Assembly (NCBI GenBank): GCA_017562135.1
Contig: QEYB01001398.1
Coordinates: 248,001-312,000, forward strand
Direction of reading: 5' to 3'
Origin: Dipylidium caninum
Lineage: Eukaryota > Platyhelminthes > Cestoda > Cyclophyllidea > Dipylidiidae
DNA length: 64,000 nucleotides
Positions 36,475 to 47,406 of this stretch are shown here, piece by piece. A program made the translations under genes and the position numbers. The notes beneath the pieces are model-generated. The model saw only the letters and a program-made list of their open reading frames with translations, did no database searches and was not told the origin of the DNA. The number at the start of each line of letters is the position of its first letter. The stretch's first letter is position 1.

Positions 36475-39326
36475 GGCGGACCTTCTTCTACCAGACTAGT
36501 TACATCTTATCTATGCCGTCGCATCGCGCCCTGCGAAATGCTTCCGCCTGCGCACTTTTTGATCTTCGTGTTCACGGCCGGCGGCACGAGCTTCAGGCCA
36601 CGTGGAACCCGCGGCCCGTCCCGGTTTTACGATGACTGTAAATCATTTTTCGACAATTCCACATTTTACGAGGGAATTAATGATTCGGAACGATACAATA
36701 GCGATAGTCTGTAATTATCTCTTGTCAAATGGCCGAGTTCACTGAATCACCTCTCGCCCAACCGCTTTCCACCTCTGCCCAGGAAATGAATGAATTCTTT
36801 GAAGCGTCGCCATGGGGCGGCGAGGCCGAACGGATTGGGATTGTCAGAGCCACAATTACGGCGATCGGAGACGGAGAACCCAATCATCGGACGGCCACAG
36901 GCTCGTTGGTGCAATTTTAAGCGTTTGCAATCCTCCTCCCAGAATCCGCGCGAATATGCGCTCTGAGAAGAGCCCGCCACCCTAGCGAGCCTTCCTTGAG
37001 CCTTTATTTATGCTTGTGCCTTCGTAAAGAATAAATTAAATTCCTTTGGGGAGCTTTTTGCAACGGGCGGAGATGATGGATGGGACGCAGAGTCAATGCC
37101 CCTCAGGGTTTCCTGGGCGAATCCTTCGCTATCCTCGAGGTCTGCCGACTGTGACGCATTTGTTATTTGGTCGAGCTGCTGAAAGTAGATGAAAAGACCG
37201 CGTGGTGTTGAGATCTAAGTCAAAAAGGGGGCCGATACTCTTGTTTTTTGGGCCTCTAACGTAAACAACGTTCACTATGGATGAATTTACGCACAGCCAA
37301 TGAGAGGCAGTCCGAAGCTTCGGGTGAACACGCATGATCCTGAAGGTGGGCCTCTTTCGCAAAAGTTCAAGGTCATTTTGAAGTAGGACCAAGCCTCGCC
37401 AAAGCCCCCACCCATACAATGCTTCAGCGCTAGAAGGACTTTGCGAGGGGTCATCTGCCTCATTTACCGGATGAGACCTGATTTGCCGCCAGCTTTCTCC
37501 ACGGCCGCCGCAACAGCGACACTCGCCGGGGGGAGCGGAGGTGGTCTCCGCCCCTTCGTCTCGGTTCCACGACCTCCCCAGGGCAGGCCATCAGGCGAAA
37601 GTTGATATGATCACGGGCTTAAGGGGAGTTTTGAAGGAAGCCCACACGTTGCCACCGTTTTACACGCGGAAATCATGCATCACTGGGCTTCTTCAGCCAG
37701 GCATAGCGACGAGAAACAACTTGAGTTGGGAGTATGTGCACTGCCGCTGCGGCGCCCGTCTCGCACGGCCAGTTGGTGAGGCGCCCTGGTAGACTCGGCA
37801 CGAGGAAGCTGGTCGAACAGCGCGGATGACCGTGTTGTGTGTTAATCTACCGTCCTAATTTCCACGAACTCCTTATTCTCACCCGAGCACAAATAACCCT
37901 GCCTCAAATAAGATTTCCCCATGGGAGGCATTTCCGTCCCAAGTTGCGCGTATCTCGGCGACTCCACAACCGAACGCCAAAGAGACGCCTTCATTTCCAC
38001 TGTTAACTATTTTATGTTCGAGGAAAGACTGTCCCTCAGAGGGTGACCAGACGACTAAATTTTGTTGCTTCTCGGTAAGGAGAAAATGGGTTTCCTTTGT
38101 AGAAGAAGAGCACTTTTAAGTTCTTTGTTGCCATAACTACCTCATGGCATGACGTTTAGAGATTCATTAAATTTTTATAATTCGTCATTCCCTATGGTTG
38201 CCTTCTCCGGGTCGCATCTACTCTCGGCCGCGTTTTAACGACCTCCCGTGAGATAATGACAAATCCGCTCCACCAGGGAGCGGCCTCTTTCGCCTCGGCC
38301 CGATCCGGCCTCCGCCAGCCCGTCAACGAGTCCCACGGGAATGTTGCCAGGGGAAGGACTCGGAGCCTTCTGAGTGGTCGGGGCGACTTTGAAGGGTCGG
38401 AATTCGAGGGTGCTGTCGACGCGGACTCTCGTCTTGTTCGCTGGCCGGACGCGCGTTCGGGCTGGAGCAGGAGGGTTAACTTGCCTCAGATGCGATCCAC
38501 TAGGCACCAGGTGGTTCAACCGAGATCTCAGTTCCCTAAAACCCCAACCTCCTGACCGATAGTAATCTCTCTCGTGTTCCACTTCCGCCACAACCCACCA
38601 CTTCTTCCATGATCTCCTTCTCTGATGGCATCACTTGAAACGTCATTGCGAAACCAAACGAGATTCGTTTAACACTACGAGCTCACGACTTCTGCCTGCC
38701 AGGCGCCAATCGCCCTGGACGGCAGCATGACCACGTCACAAGAGACACATTAGGAAAATTGTTGTCTTCAGTACGGAAGCACGAGCACCCTCTGGGGGAA
38801 TGGTTCGCGTGAAACCACTCTTACCAGACCTCGGACAGGACTCGGGAGTACGCGGGTCTCCGAAAGTCATCAGTCTCCGCAAATCCATCCGTAGACCTGG
38901 ACGACACGGCTTAACCTAGCGCTCACATCCGCGGCAATGCACCGCGGGCCACGGTGCCACGCATGACTAGAGAATTCTCTCGGCAGACGCAGTTATAAAT
39001 TCCGGCTTTCGCTACTCCTAACATGTGTAAATAAGGCGGTGAGGCACAACAGATGACACTTCGAAAAAGCGTGGGAAAGTCACTCCAAATCGCTGGCGGC
39101 GTTAGCGCCTTCACACTCGCTCAATTGGCACCCGAATCTGAACGAAGGCCGGTGCTTTATCCCAAAAGAGCAGTCGCTTACTGGGTAAGAAGCAGTAGCG
39201 CCTAAAAAGGCGGCTGACGTAAACATGGGACGTTTCATGTTTCATAGGAGAGTGAGGAAAATGGGTGCCACGGAAGGCAAGCAGAGCAGATATTCAAACG
39301 GAGGGGACGGTTGAGTCACCATGGAA

Positions 39327-39624
39327 TTAGGTGGAAGAGTAGGGAGAATGCGGGAGGCCTAATCGAGACCACCCCAAACACATGTACTTGGTGTTCATGA
39401 ACTCCTTCAACGCACCCGGTCCGCCTCGTGCCCGATGCCAGAGTGTTTCACCCCTCCGAAAGGCGCCTCCGGGGTGCTCACCAGACCGCGTTCACGCCAA
39501 CCAGGCCGCCTCCATTGCCTCGGCCACGCGCCAGCACTGGCCCACCTCGCGTGAGAACATGTAGCCCGCCAGACCGGAGGGCGTCGAGTTGGCGAGCCTT
39601 ACTGCCTCCGCTTCAGTGGTGAAC
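39327..39624 (-). CDS. ALDH5A1: SSADH exon 8 (C-terminus, three one-base frame breaks)
   Basis: It starts by completing Lys and reads FTTEAEAVRLANSTPSGLAG and WRVAEAMEA. It then continues in shifted frames as GLVGVN, GLVSTPEAPFGGVKHSGIGHE and ALKEFMNTKYMCLG, ending at TAA 39,327-39,329. Each of the three breaks needs one extra base, and each sits at GCGG on the coding strand (near 39,507, 39,488 and 39,423). GCCGG at each site would give the expected Ala-Gly. The identical context at all three argues for systematic error. The tail is some 12 residues longer than in vertebrate enzymes. Confidence 0.78.
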
Positions 39625-41389
39625 CTGCAAGGAGGGCGGATGAGGCAAGTCGTCGCATTCGAGCTAAAATGTCACAATCATCAAACACCCAACGTGACCC
39701 TTGAAAAGTCCAAGTAATTTAGCCCATGAGGTCGGATCCCCCAAAGAGTCTTTGGCGACATGGGAAGGCTTGACAACGGGGGCAAGCGACCGCTGGGACA
39801 CTGTCTCGAGCGAGGAGCACGAAATAGGGGCGGAGAGAGATCATGCAGAGAATTTCCACCCAGACACCCCACGGAGTAGCTCTGCCAGCTCTGCCCCACA
39901 CTAATGAGCCCACTTCGCGTGTCGCGGTGCAGCCGCAGTCGCGTCCAAACCCGCGGTCGGCCGTAACGCAGCCAGGGGGGACGCGGTCTGCGCATTCAGT
40001 TAAAAAAGGGCATAGGTGGCAACGCAGGCGAGGGAAATTTGCCCAACTGCCGCCAAAAGCTATGCACGCCAAGGAAACCGGGTTGGAGGTTTAAGGTCAC
40101 ATTCTCTCCTGGTTGTGTGATGAGGACAAACGGAGTTTTTTTTCCCATTCGACAACAAAGGAAGCAGCAGACCCCAGTTACATCCGTTGAGAGGACTTTG
40201 GGGTACTTATTGAATCTGTGTGAAAAGTATCCTACCTCACCCGAAAGGATTGGTCTCAAATTGGTGATATGCGGTGTAAAACCTGCACGCAAAAAGTCAG
40301 AAGACGCTTTAACAAAAGGTCTTAGGTCGTAAAATTCCGTCTGAACGACGAAGGCAAAAAATAGGGACTTAGGAGAGGTGACAAAGTCCGCGACGAACCG
40401 CCAAGACTCCCTCAATAAAATCTGCGCGTTTTACGACACCAACAAAAGTGAAGTTCACTTTTTATTGACCCTGTCCCAGTGAGCGATGCGTCATAAGCCC
40501 GCCAAAATGGAACATTTCCTCAAATCAGAGAAGTCACGAAAAACTGGTTTGTCCAAAATCGCCTAATTAATTCAAATAGTCTCCGAGTGTCATAGGTAAG
40601 ACTAAAAATGAAGGAACAGTACTTCTGGTGCTATTTTACGAAGTGACGCAAGCTATTGAAGGAACTTCAGTCCGCGACTATCCTCCTCGAAGTCCACCGA
40701 CAGTGGTTCGCATTCCTCGGCGCATTCAACCGAAAAAACTCACGTGGGTCGTTAAGACTATCGTGGTGCCATCAGTCAGGATGCTTCCGACTGATGAAAG
40801 CGGTTTGGGGCGAACTAGCGCAAGGGAACGCGGATTATTTGATAGACTAATACTTCGGCGGAAAGGACGTTTACAGGCGCCGAGAGCGCAGACAAGGACC
40901 CAGCTTGTTCCAGTCCGAAATGGTTGAAAAGCACGAGGCTGAAAACAAGACGCATGTGGGAAAGAAAGGCGTCTTCACGGTGTCGTGCTTTACTGAAATA
41001 CCGGAAAGAAATGGAGGAGTAGGTCTGAAACTAGGAGCCGGTTCAGCTCTTCCAAACGTATAACGTCCATGCGCGATATCTTGCGTCCGCGTTTGACCTT
41101 AGCGGGTCTAAGCAACGGAGCAACAAAGTTGACATTCTCGACTCAACGATAAGTTAATGCCGAGGTGTTAAAATCAGTTTTAAAACAAAAAACCGGGTTC
41201 TCGTCATGCGATAGGGTATTTTTGGTTACTTAAGGTGGATAATATATGAAAAGAAGCTATTTTTGGTGGGCGTCCGGACCGGACACATGAGGCATCGGCG
41301 AAGCAGACAAACCATTCCCTCCACTGTTATCGTGTGGTGGGACCGTGGGCGTTAAGATACTGCGAGTACAGAAAAGGAGGCGAACTCAC

Positions 41390-41565
41390 TTAATTATCGG
41401 TGCCACAGGCCCAAAAATCTCTTCTCTGCCACAGGTCATGTTTGCAGTGGCGTTTTTAAGCACCGTGGGTGGGTAGAAGTAGCCTCGGGTGCCGGAGTCC
41501 ACACGGCTCCCGCCTATCGTCGCCATCGCACCCTCCCGCACTGCCGTTTCCACCATCGTCGCCAC
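41390..41565 (-). CDS. ALDH5A1: SSADH exon 7
   Basis: It begins VATMVETAVREGA after TTTGAAG and contains GYFYPPTVLKN and EEIFGPVAPII, the conserved EE.FGP.. block. The donor GTGAGT leaves phase 2. A 1.77 kb intron follows, the largest of this gene. Confidence 0.9.
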
Positions 41566-42355
41566 CTTCAAAAAGAATACAAGTCGATTTAAGTCCACTC
41601 GAAAAAGTAAGTTCACCTGAGCTTTGCGGAAGGCGATTGAGAAGTCCTCTGACGAGGAGACGGGGCTATGATTAGTCACCCGGTTTCCGTCTCTTCCGAG
41701 ACCACTCAAATTTGACCGTCTCAACGACGCCCGAAGAAGCAACATTATTCGTGAACTGCTTTTCGACTTCCAATGCCAAGCAATCTCTTCCTCCGTGATA
41801 TCTCCACTGTCCTCATTCCTAACTACGATTCAACAGTTCACCCTTTCCCCATTTAATAGCACGACCGGAGCCGAATTAGAGGATTTTCACCATTGAAATG
41901 AACGCAAGCAGTTTCGCCACAATGACAGCCTACTGATATCATCTAATCCACTCTAATTCATTCGCCACATATTCACTTCATAGAACCTGAAAAATACCAC
42001 GAACCAATCTACAAGTCTCTTTAGCATTCATCTCAAAATTGCCTTGAACGCCTTCATCCTAGGCTGTTTTTAATTGGTTCCGAGGTCGCCTTTCATTGGT
42101 GTAGACCGCTAGAAACTCGGAACACCTCCAAACGTTACAGCTCGGGAAAGAATGATTTTGAGGGAGAAAAATGCGAGCAGGTGAGGACGCCTACTACTCC
42201 ATAAGCTGCGATACATCCGAGCGATTTTCACGTCTACAGGATCGAGACACACGAGGAGCGTATTCACAAAGGCAGGAAACAGTATGCAATATGATAAGAG
42301 CAAAAAAGGTGGAAGCTATGTGGAGAAAAAGGACCCGATATCCTTCCGTTATTAC

Positions 42356-42493
42356 CTTGGAGAGGGCGGATTTATTAATGAGAGGTCCTTGATGCCTTCC
42401 AATTTCCAGGCCGCCCACTGCAGTTGTGAGCATATCAACAAAGGTCTCGTAGATCGAATCTTGCACAAGGATCCGGTTGGCACAAACACAAGT
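42356..42493 (-). CDS. ALDH5A1: SSADH exon 6 (catalytic Cys)
   Basis: It starts [13 protein letters not shown] after CCTGCAG, so the join GQ-TCVCAN forms the catalytic cysteine motif. It then reads [16 protein letters not shown], matching the family's GPLIN segment. It is 138 bp and phase 0. The 85 bp intron before it is readable in frame, which is why the open frame seems to continue. Confidence 0.9.
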
Positions 42494-42578
42494 CTGCAGG
42501 GGCAGACCATAGAGCGTCAGTTAGGGGGCAGTAAAAGCGGGACAATGCAAACGCTTCTGAGGATAGAGACGCACACAC

Positions 42579-42722
42579 CTGGCCGGAGCAACGGAACTTG
42601 GACGCGATCACCTGTGAGACTGCTAGATCGAGGTCAGCCGATTCGAAGATAATAAAGGGCGCGTTTCCTCCTAATTCCAATTGTACTCTTTTCATGTTGG
42701 CCGCCGCCGCGGTGTACAATTT
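42579..42722 (-). CDS. ALDH5A1: SSADH exon 5 (general-base Glu)
   Basis: It runs from [13 protein letters not shown] to KFRCSGQ. It contains [12 protein letters not shown], where Glu is the general base of ALDH catalysis. It is 144 bp and phase 0 at both ends; the donor is GTGTGT. Confidence 0.9.
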
Positions 42723-42871
42723 CTGAAAGAATGTGGTTTGGTAGAAAACAGTCAAAGCAGTTGAAAATTGTTCTCATAAAAGTGCAATCAAGACCTTGTT
42801 CCGTTTACGCAAGGCTTCTTCCTAAGTCGTTTAATGGTATCAGTGTTAAAGTGAGCAAATCTGTACATCAC

Positions 42872-43135
42872 CTGCCCGACCACGGTAGAACCGGTGAATC
42901 CAATCTGTCGAATGAGAGGATGGGAGCAGAAGACTTTCCCCACAGCGTCGGCATCCTGACCAGGTGCGGTGAGGATACTGAGCAGACGAGGGTCGAGACC
43001 AGCCTCGGAGGTGGCGAGAAAGGCAGCGGCGAGGGCGGTGAGCGGTGTCTCATCGGAGGGTTTCAATACTACAGCACAACCCGCTGCCAACGCCGCGCCG
43101 GCTTTGCGTGTCAGCATAGAAAGAGGAAAGTTCCA
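42872..43135 (-). CDS. ALDH5A1: SSADH exon 4 (cofactor-binding region)
   Basis: It opens directly with WNFPLSMLTRKAG after CTCTAG, completing the ITPWNFP motif across the junction. It contains ALAAGCAVVLKPSDETPLTAL and IGFTGSTVVGQ, the NAD-binding Rossmann segments. It is 264 bp and phase 0 at both ends. Confidence 0.9.
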
Positions 43136-43242
43136 CTAGAGTGAAGGAACATAGGCAAGCGATAATTCAAATAAAGTTGTGATAAAAAGGGATATTTCAA
43201 ATAAAACTGGTATTTGGGTTCAAATAGTTGCCGTATACTCAC

Positions 43243-43417
43243 TGGAGTAATCATGGCAACAACACCAACGGGCTGATGAATGACCATCAGTCGCCTTCCA
43301 GACACACTAGTGGAAGGTATGATCTTCCCCATAAGTGACCCGCGCTTCATTGGCGTACCACCGAAGGCCACTAATTGCTGATGAAATTTCGCCCCGAGCG
43401 TCCGAGTCTACTTTTCC
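43243..43417 (-). CDS. ALDH5A1: SSADH exon 3 (with one-base frame break)
   Basis: It begins GKVDSDARGEI after a CAG acceptor and ends VVAMITP at donor GTGAGT. The exon is 175 bp, but neighbouring phases require 174. The frame of EARVTYG and the frame of KIIPSTSVSGRRLMVIHQPVGVV differ by one base, with the change at the run of four C on the plus strand at 43,327-43,330. Losing one base of that run would restore a continuous match. Confidence 0.83.
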
Positions 43418-44001
43418 CTGGACGAAGCAAAAACATTGCTCAGACAATAATGAGTGGGGATGTGTGATTGCAAATGGACTTGTGAATATTCTTCAAAATT
43501 TAGTCTAGGCGTCGCTAAGAGTGTCTATAAGAATTTTTTTAAAGCTGAATTGAATCATTAAAAACTACTATAGCCATAAAAAGAAACCAAGGAATGAAAG
43601 ATAACAGAATGCACCGAGTTAACGCGGAAAGGAAGCAAAAAGACTCCTTATTTTTGATAAATTTATTAAGAAAATCCCGAAACGTACTTTAACTGGTTAG
43701 CAATGTTATCAAAGTCTGGCCACAGTAACCAGCAACACCTTCCTTCTTTCGAATAGGAAACTCAACAGATTACTCCACACTGCCCTTTTCAGCTACTTTT
43801 TAGAGATTTTCAGGAAAAAAACAATTTGCACACCCAAAGTCTGTTGAATGAATCAACTCTCTTGTGTATTAGACGATTATTCGTCCTCGAGTTCTTTACT
43901 AGTGCAAAAGGTGGAGGGCAAACCAAGGCATAAGTTACTTCACAGGGTTAAATAGCTACTGCCAAACAGTCAGTAGTATTTTGAATCAGCAGCAAACGCA
44001 C

Positions 44002-44210
44002 ATTTTCGGCAGTGATTAGTTGAGCCAGCAGGGGTGTATGCTGCTCCAGTGCAGAGGCCCACTGTTCAAGGACACGGGCTCGAGCCCCCACTGTAAGCCT
44101 GGCCCACGCCGGTTGTGCTTCAGCGGCGGCTTCGACTGAACTGTTCAGATCATCCTTGGAGGATGCACACGGAACTTCAGCTATCTGCTCCTCTGTTGCG
44201 GGACTAAAAA
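44002..44210 (-). CDS. ALDH5A1: SSADH exon 2
   Basis: The acceptor lies after ATTGAAG; the split codon gives Val, so the join reads KFP-VFSPATEEQ, the expected N-terminal domain start. It carries the helix WARLTVGARARVLEQWASAL and ends LITAEN at donor GTGCGT in phase 0. The family reads ITAESGKP here, completed by the next exon (GK). Confidence 0.87.
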
Positions 44211-44646
44211 CTTCAATAAACGTTCGTGGGAGTAGGGTAGGCAAAACTTTCACAGCACCCCAATTTCGGCCAGCAAGTACTCTTCATTTCCACAGGGGCT
44301 GCTGGTAAATCCAGTTTGTCACTTTAAAGTCCTAAACACGTCAAAGATAAAATCTTGCAGAATAATTGAATAAATAGTAAGTGACATATTGGAGCCCGGA
44401 GTAGTGACAGAAGGTTAACAATTCACGTCACTTACTCTTGTTCAACCTACTTCACTAATAATACCGAATAATTCTAAGGACAGAGGTCAAAGTGTTATTT
44501 AAAAAAAACCACGGCATCACAGGTCATGGACTTATCGATACCCAGCAGGGCTTGTCCAGAAAAGGCGAAATCTATAAAATTTCTCCAAAGAAATATGGGA
44601 GTCTCATCCATGAATCTGATACGACAAACAGGGTTTAAGAGCGTAC

Positions 44647-44788
44647 CTGGGAACTTTTGGCCGCTAGAGCCAGCTTTCCACTCGCCACCGATAAGTGCCT
44701 GCCCGGTGGGTACCAATGAACGCCAAGCTTGTGTGGACAGCGCACGTCGCAGTGGGATGAGGAAGGGAGCCAGCCCGACGGACATCAT
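44647..44788 (-). CDS. ALDH5A1: SSADH exon 1 (transit peptide, N-terminus)
   Basis: Two ATGs in tandem open the frame; the first is at 44,788. Arg14, Arg15 and Arg22 with no acidic residues in the first ~35 positions suit mitochondrial import. ALIGGEWKAGSSGQKFP follows, matching the family's first strand (GGxW). The donor GTACGC leaves phase 1. Confidence 0.85.
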
Positions 44789-45549
44789 CGGCTGCAAATA
44801 TTCACATTCTCAAGGATTCCAGAGGTTAAAACTATCGAAGTACTCGCGGGTGCGGGAGCCATCCGCCCCTTGTCACCCACATAACTCCGCTTGACAACCG
44901 ACTCACTGAAGTACAGTATCCCAAACTCGCATTATCATCGCTCACATGAAAAAGTCACTTTTACTTCCCCAGTCATGAAGCAAAATAACCCACTGCTGCC
45001 TTTAAATTCAAGAGTAATTTGCAAAGCTCAGTAATAAGGGGAACAAGAACAAGAAATTAACCATTAAAAAAGCGTTTATTCGCTACACTGGACGTTTTTA
45101 CAGGGGAATGAAAAAGAGGAAGTGATGCTTCATCACTATGCGCTGGTTAATTGTCTTAACTGTCGTCGTGCGTTGGCAAGGTCATTCAGACGGGCCGACC
45201 ACTCACGATATGCTATTGTCTTGTCTTTTTTCAACTAAAAGTCAAAGATATGTACATTAAAGTACGTACTAAAGGATAGTTCGAACCAAATAAGACCATG
45301 GATAAGTATCGGCTGCTAAGATACCTCCGAGTAATGACATCCTAATTCGAGAAAAGATATAGTCCTTCAACGGGATGAGTTTGTCTTCCTAACACTTCAC
45401 AAAATTAAAAATAAGCAGACGAAAGCTTGTCGTCAGGATGATTTAACATACACTTTATGGAGAGATCCTCGGTCTCCCAAAAATCAGCTAATCTCGAGGT
45501 GAACAATGCAAAAACAGCGACAGCCTATAAATAGCTGTCTAGAGCGAGG
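44789..45549. other. Intergenic gap 5' of the dehydrogenase
   Basis: 760 bp between the dehydrogenase start codon and the stop codon of the next minus-strand gene. It should hold the dehydrogenase promoter or a trans-splice acceptor. No specific motif was recognised. Confidence 0.5.
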
Positions 45550-45597
45550 TTAAAGTCCAGTCGGACAGGGTGGTTGATTGGGGACAAAAATGAAAAA
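45550..45597 (-). CDS. Probable last exon of RSRC1-like gene
   Basis: After the acceptor CCTCCCCCAG the frame reads FFIFVPNQPPCPTGL and stops. Joined in phase 0 to the exon at 45,655-45,913 it gives IIHPRFFIF, which faintly resembles the conserved AHPNLFI near the end of RSRC1. The conserved KWFKRLIALRQERL that follows in vertebrates is absent, so this end is doubtful. Confidence 0.35.
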   Translation of the reverse strand, partial: FFIFVPNQPPCPTGL

Positions 45598-45654
45598 CTG
45601 GGGGAGGTCAGAAGCTTTTGAGTATAACAAAAAACTGCAAATTTTAAGCCTTAC

Positions 45655-45913
45655 CCGAGGATGGATAATTTCTTTGACCACTTGCGTCGTGGGTACCAGT
45701 TTCTGCCCACTACCATTTCCAGCGTCGTCACTTGGACGTACGCCCAGGTCGAGGGGGTGCGATCGTCCCGTCCCAAAAATGGCCGCTTCATGTGCTCGTT
45801 CATGCGCCATCGCCTCATATTGAGAGCTCTCGCCACGAACAATGTTGAGCCCACCGGTAACGGTTTCCGACGGTGTCTTGAATGGCTGAACAGCAAAGAT
45901 ACCGTCTTTCACA
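45655..45913 (-). CDS. Coding exon, probably of RSRC1-like gene
   Basis: An 86-codon frame with coding-like composition runs from VKDGIFAVQPFKTPSETV to VVKEIIHPR and ends at a strong donor (GTAAGG). It contains VPTTQVVKEIIHP, comparable at a stretch with IPTAIKYQDDNSLAHP of RSRC1. Alone I could not assign it; context makes it the next exon of the gene that includes 46,948-47,039. The phases of those two exons are one base apart as assembled. Confidence 0.5.
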
Positions 45914-46947
45914 CTAACTAATCAGAATAATTTTAATTCATTTTGACATAAGTTTACTGCCTCTAATTTAAATCGCTATCCCTAGATGTAACTGATTCGT
46001 GGTTTACAATCCTGAGCTTAGTTAAGACAATTTCATCCGCAAATCTGATGCTTTATTTACTTTGTCGGTTTTAATAATCACTAAAGAAAATAGATTATCC
46101 AAGCGAAATATATGCTTTTGATTCGTATAATATCGTGGCATCTAATAGTAGCCTCAGCTTCATTTATGAGTTTCCCTGAATGAATACGGGAATCAACTAA
46201 AAATCTGTCTTTTTTGGGTTAAGTGGTAAGACAAGTGGAAACGAAGGTTTCACTTGGTTCACAAAACAAAAATTTTCTATGTTTCCCTTCCCAGACTCGG
46301 ACCACACCTCACTTAAAAACTTTATCAAAGGGTAAAAATGACCAAAGATGCCCATCATTCCCCCAAGTTCTTATATAAATTTAAGGGTTTTATTCGATTA
46401 GAGAAATGTAAAAAGATTTAAGAGTATCACTTAGTGAGACTATGGCCCATTTAGTGATTAACTCCAAAATCGTGTATTCAACTTGAAAATGACATGTAAC
46501 GACCTGTAAAAATGCAGTAACCGTGCTACGATTTACAAAACTATTCCCAAAAGAAATTTCTCAAGCGGAAAAGCACTACCTGAAAATAAGCATGAAAACT
46601 GATGAGTGAACAGAAAAGGTTAAGACTGTCAGCAGTAACACAAGTATTATAGGAGAGATAAAAACAAATCCCTGATCTCAGAATATGAGGCACCACGATG
46701 TTAAAAAAATCCATATATAAGCTTCGATGTTGGCTAAAAATGTTCGTTTCGACCAAACTATGTATCTTCACCCATTGTTGCCTCAGGAATACAGTTCTTT
46801 GACAGATTTGTGTTTACACAGAGACAGCAATGAAATTGATTAAAAATACTCAGTGCAGAGAGGTAGCTGTATACAAAGAAAATCATCTCTAGACACTAAG
46901 AAATGCGATGAGAGAGAAACCGCTAATTAAACAGAATTCGCACTCAC

Positions 46948-47039
46948 TTGCTCCCCGCGTCGTGAGGAACGAAACGAAGTCTGCACAAAGCCAGACTGCT
47001 CGATAAAGTCAATATCCTGATTACGAAGTCGCTCATTGT
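46948..47039 (-). CDS. RSRC1-like exon (splicing-related SR protein)
   Basis: Between a good acceptor (TTGGCCTCAG) and a strong donor (GTGAGT) one frame reads ERLRNQDIDFIEQSG then FVQTSFRSSRRGEQ. Vertebrate RSRC1 (SRrp53, a nuclear SR-related factor acting in 3' splice site selection) has IESDSFVQQTFRSSK at the corresponding place, a close match. An alternative frame starts with ATG three bases in (MSDFVIRIL) and would splice in phase to the next exon. I prefer the RSRC1 frame on similarity. Confidence 0.5.
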
Positions 47040-47182
47040 CTGAGGCCAAAACCAACGGTCTGAGAATATCAGTTGTAATACCGACTTACTTCAATTGAAT
47101 CTTGATTCCGGATGGTGAATCACTACTAGTCGAAAAACGCGAATATATTAGGCAATTAGGGGCCTCTGAGCTCATTAACAAG

Positions 47183-47188
47183 TTTATT
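47183..47188 (-). terminator. Poly(A) signal AATAAA after RS exon stop
   Basis: A canonical hexamer on the minus strand about 45 bp beyond the TAG of the RS exon. It supports a transcript, or an alternative transcript end, at this point. Confidence 0.45.
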
Positions 47189-47232
47189 GAACAGGACTAC
47201 ACAGAATAAATATAAAATAGTGGAAGTTAAAT

Positions 47233-47290
47233 CTAAACTAACGGGCTCCGTGTCCGGCTTCGTTCCCGACGGTACTGGGAATGGCGGCCC
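47233..47290 (-). CDS. RS-domain exon, C-terminal
   Basis: Joined in phase to 47,359-47,406 it reads RSRSS-GRHSQYRRERSRTRSPLV and stops at TAG 47,233-47,235. Arg/Ser-rich sequence in matching frames on both sides of a short intron is good evidence of an RS domain, typical of splicing factors. It lies just 5' of the RSRC1-like exon, and RSRC1 has its RS region N-terminal. It could therefore be the same gene with an alternative donor (GTTAGT at 47,242), or a separate gene ending here. Confidence 0.45.
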
Positions 47291-47358
47291 CTAAATTAAG
47301 AGGCAGTAAATATTAGTTTCCAAATTTCCACAAGTGATAAATATTGGCTGCAACTTAC

Positions 47359-47406
47359 GAAGAACGCGATCGGCTCCGTCGGTGCCTGCGGTGAGAATGA
47401 CGGATT
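47359..47406 (-). CDS. RS-domain exon
   Basis: A 48 bp exon, acceptor AAAATAG and donor GTAAGT, reading IRHSHRRHRRSRSRSS. An alternative acceptor (TCACCGCAG) lies inside it. I could not identify the 5' exons of this gene between here and 49,009. Confidence 0.42.

Larger units (their letters stand above)
33420..39326. other. Intergenic stretch downstream of the dehydrogenase
   Basis: No gene was recognised. The block contains a (CCG)n tract at 34,950-34,992 and a GA/G-rich tract at 36,441-36,474. Composition is mixed. The 3' untranslated region of the minus-strand dehydrogenase should extend into its right end, but no AATAAA was found close to that stop. Confidence 0.5.
39327..44788 (-). other. 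ALDH5A1: Gene span: succinate-semialdehyde dehydrogenase, mitochondrial (ALDH5A1-like)
   Basis: The enzyme oxidises succinate semialdehyde to succinate with NAD+ in the mitochondrial matrix, the last step of the GABA shunt. Eight exons joined at GT-AG sites give about 515 residues, the usual family length. The N-terminus (MMSVGLAPFLIPLRRALSTQ) is a typical basic, serine-rich mitochondrial presequence. The order of motifs is complete: [21 protein letters not shown] (general-base Glu), GQTCVCAN (catalytic Cys), EEIFGPVAP and PFGGVKHSG near the end. GQTCVCAN and the C-terminal block favour succinate-semialdehyde dehydrogenase over other ALDH classes. Four one-base frame breaks (one in exon 3, three in exon 8) interrupt an otherwise well conserved sequence. 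I suspect assembly error. Confidence 0.88.

Noticed and set aside
40628..40927. Overlapping plus-strand frames in dehydrogenase intron 7
   Set aside because: Two frames are open over the same bases and neither shows a known motif or splice linkage. Checked for transposase or reverse-transcriptase features and found none.
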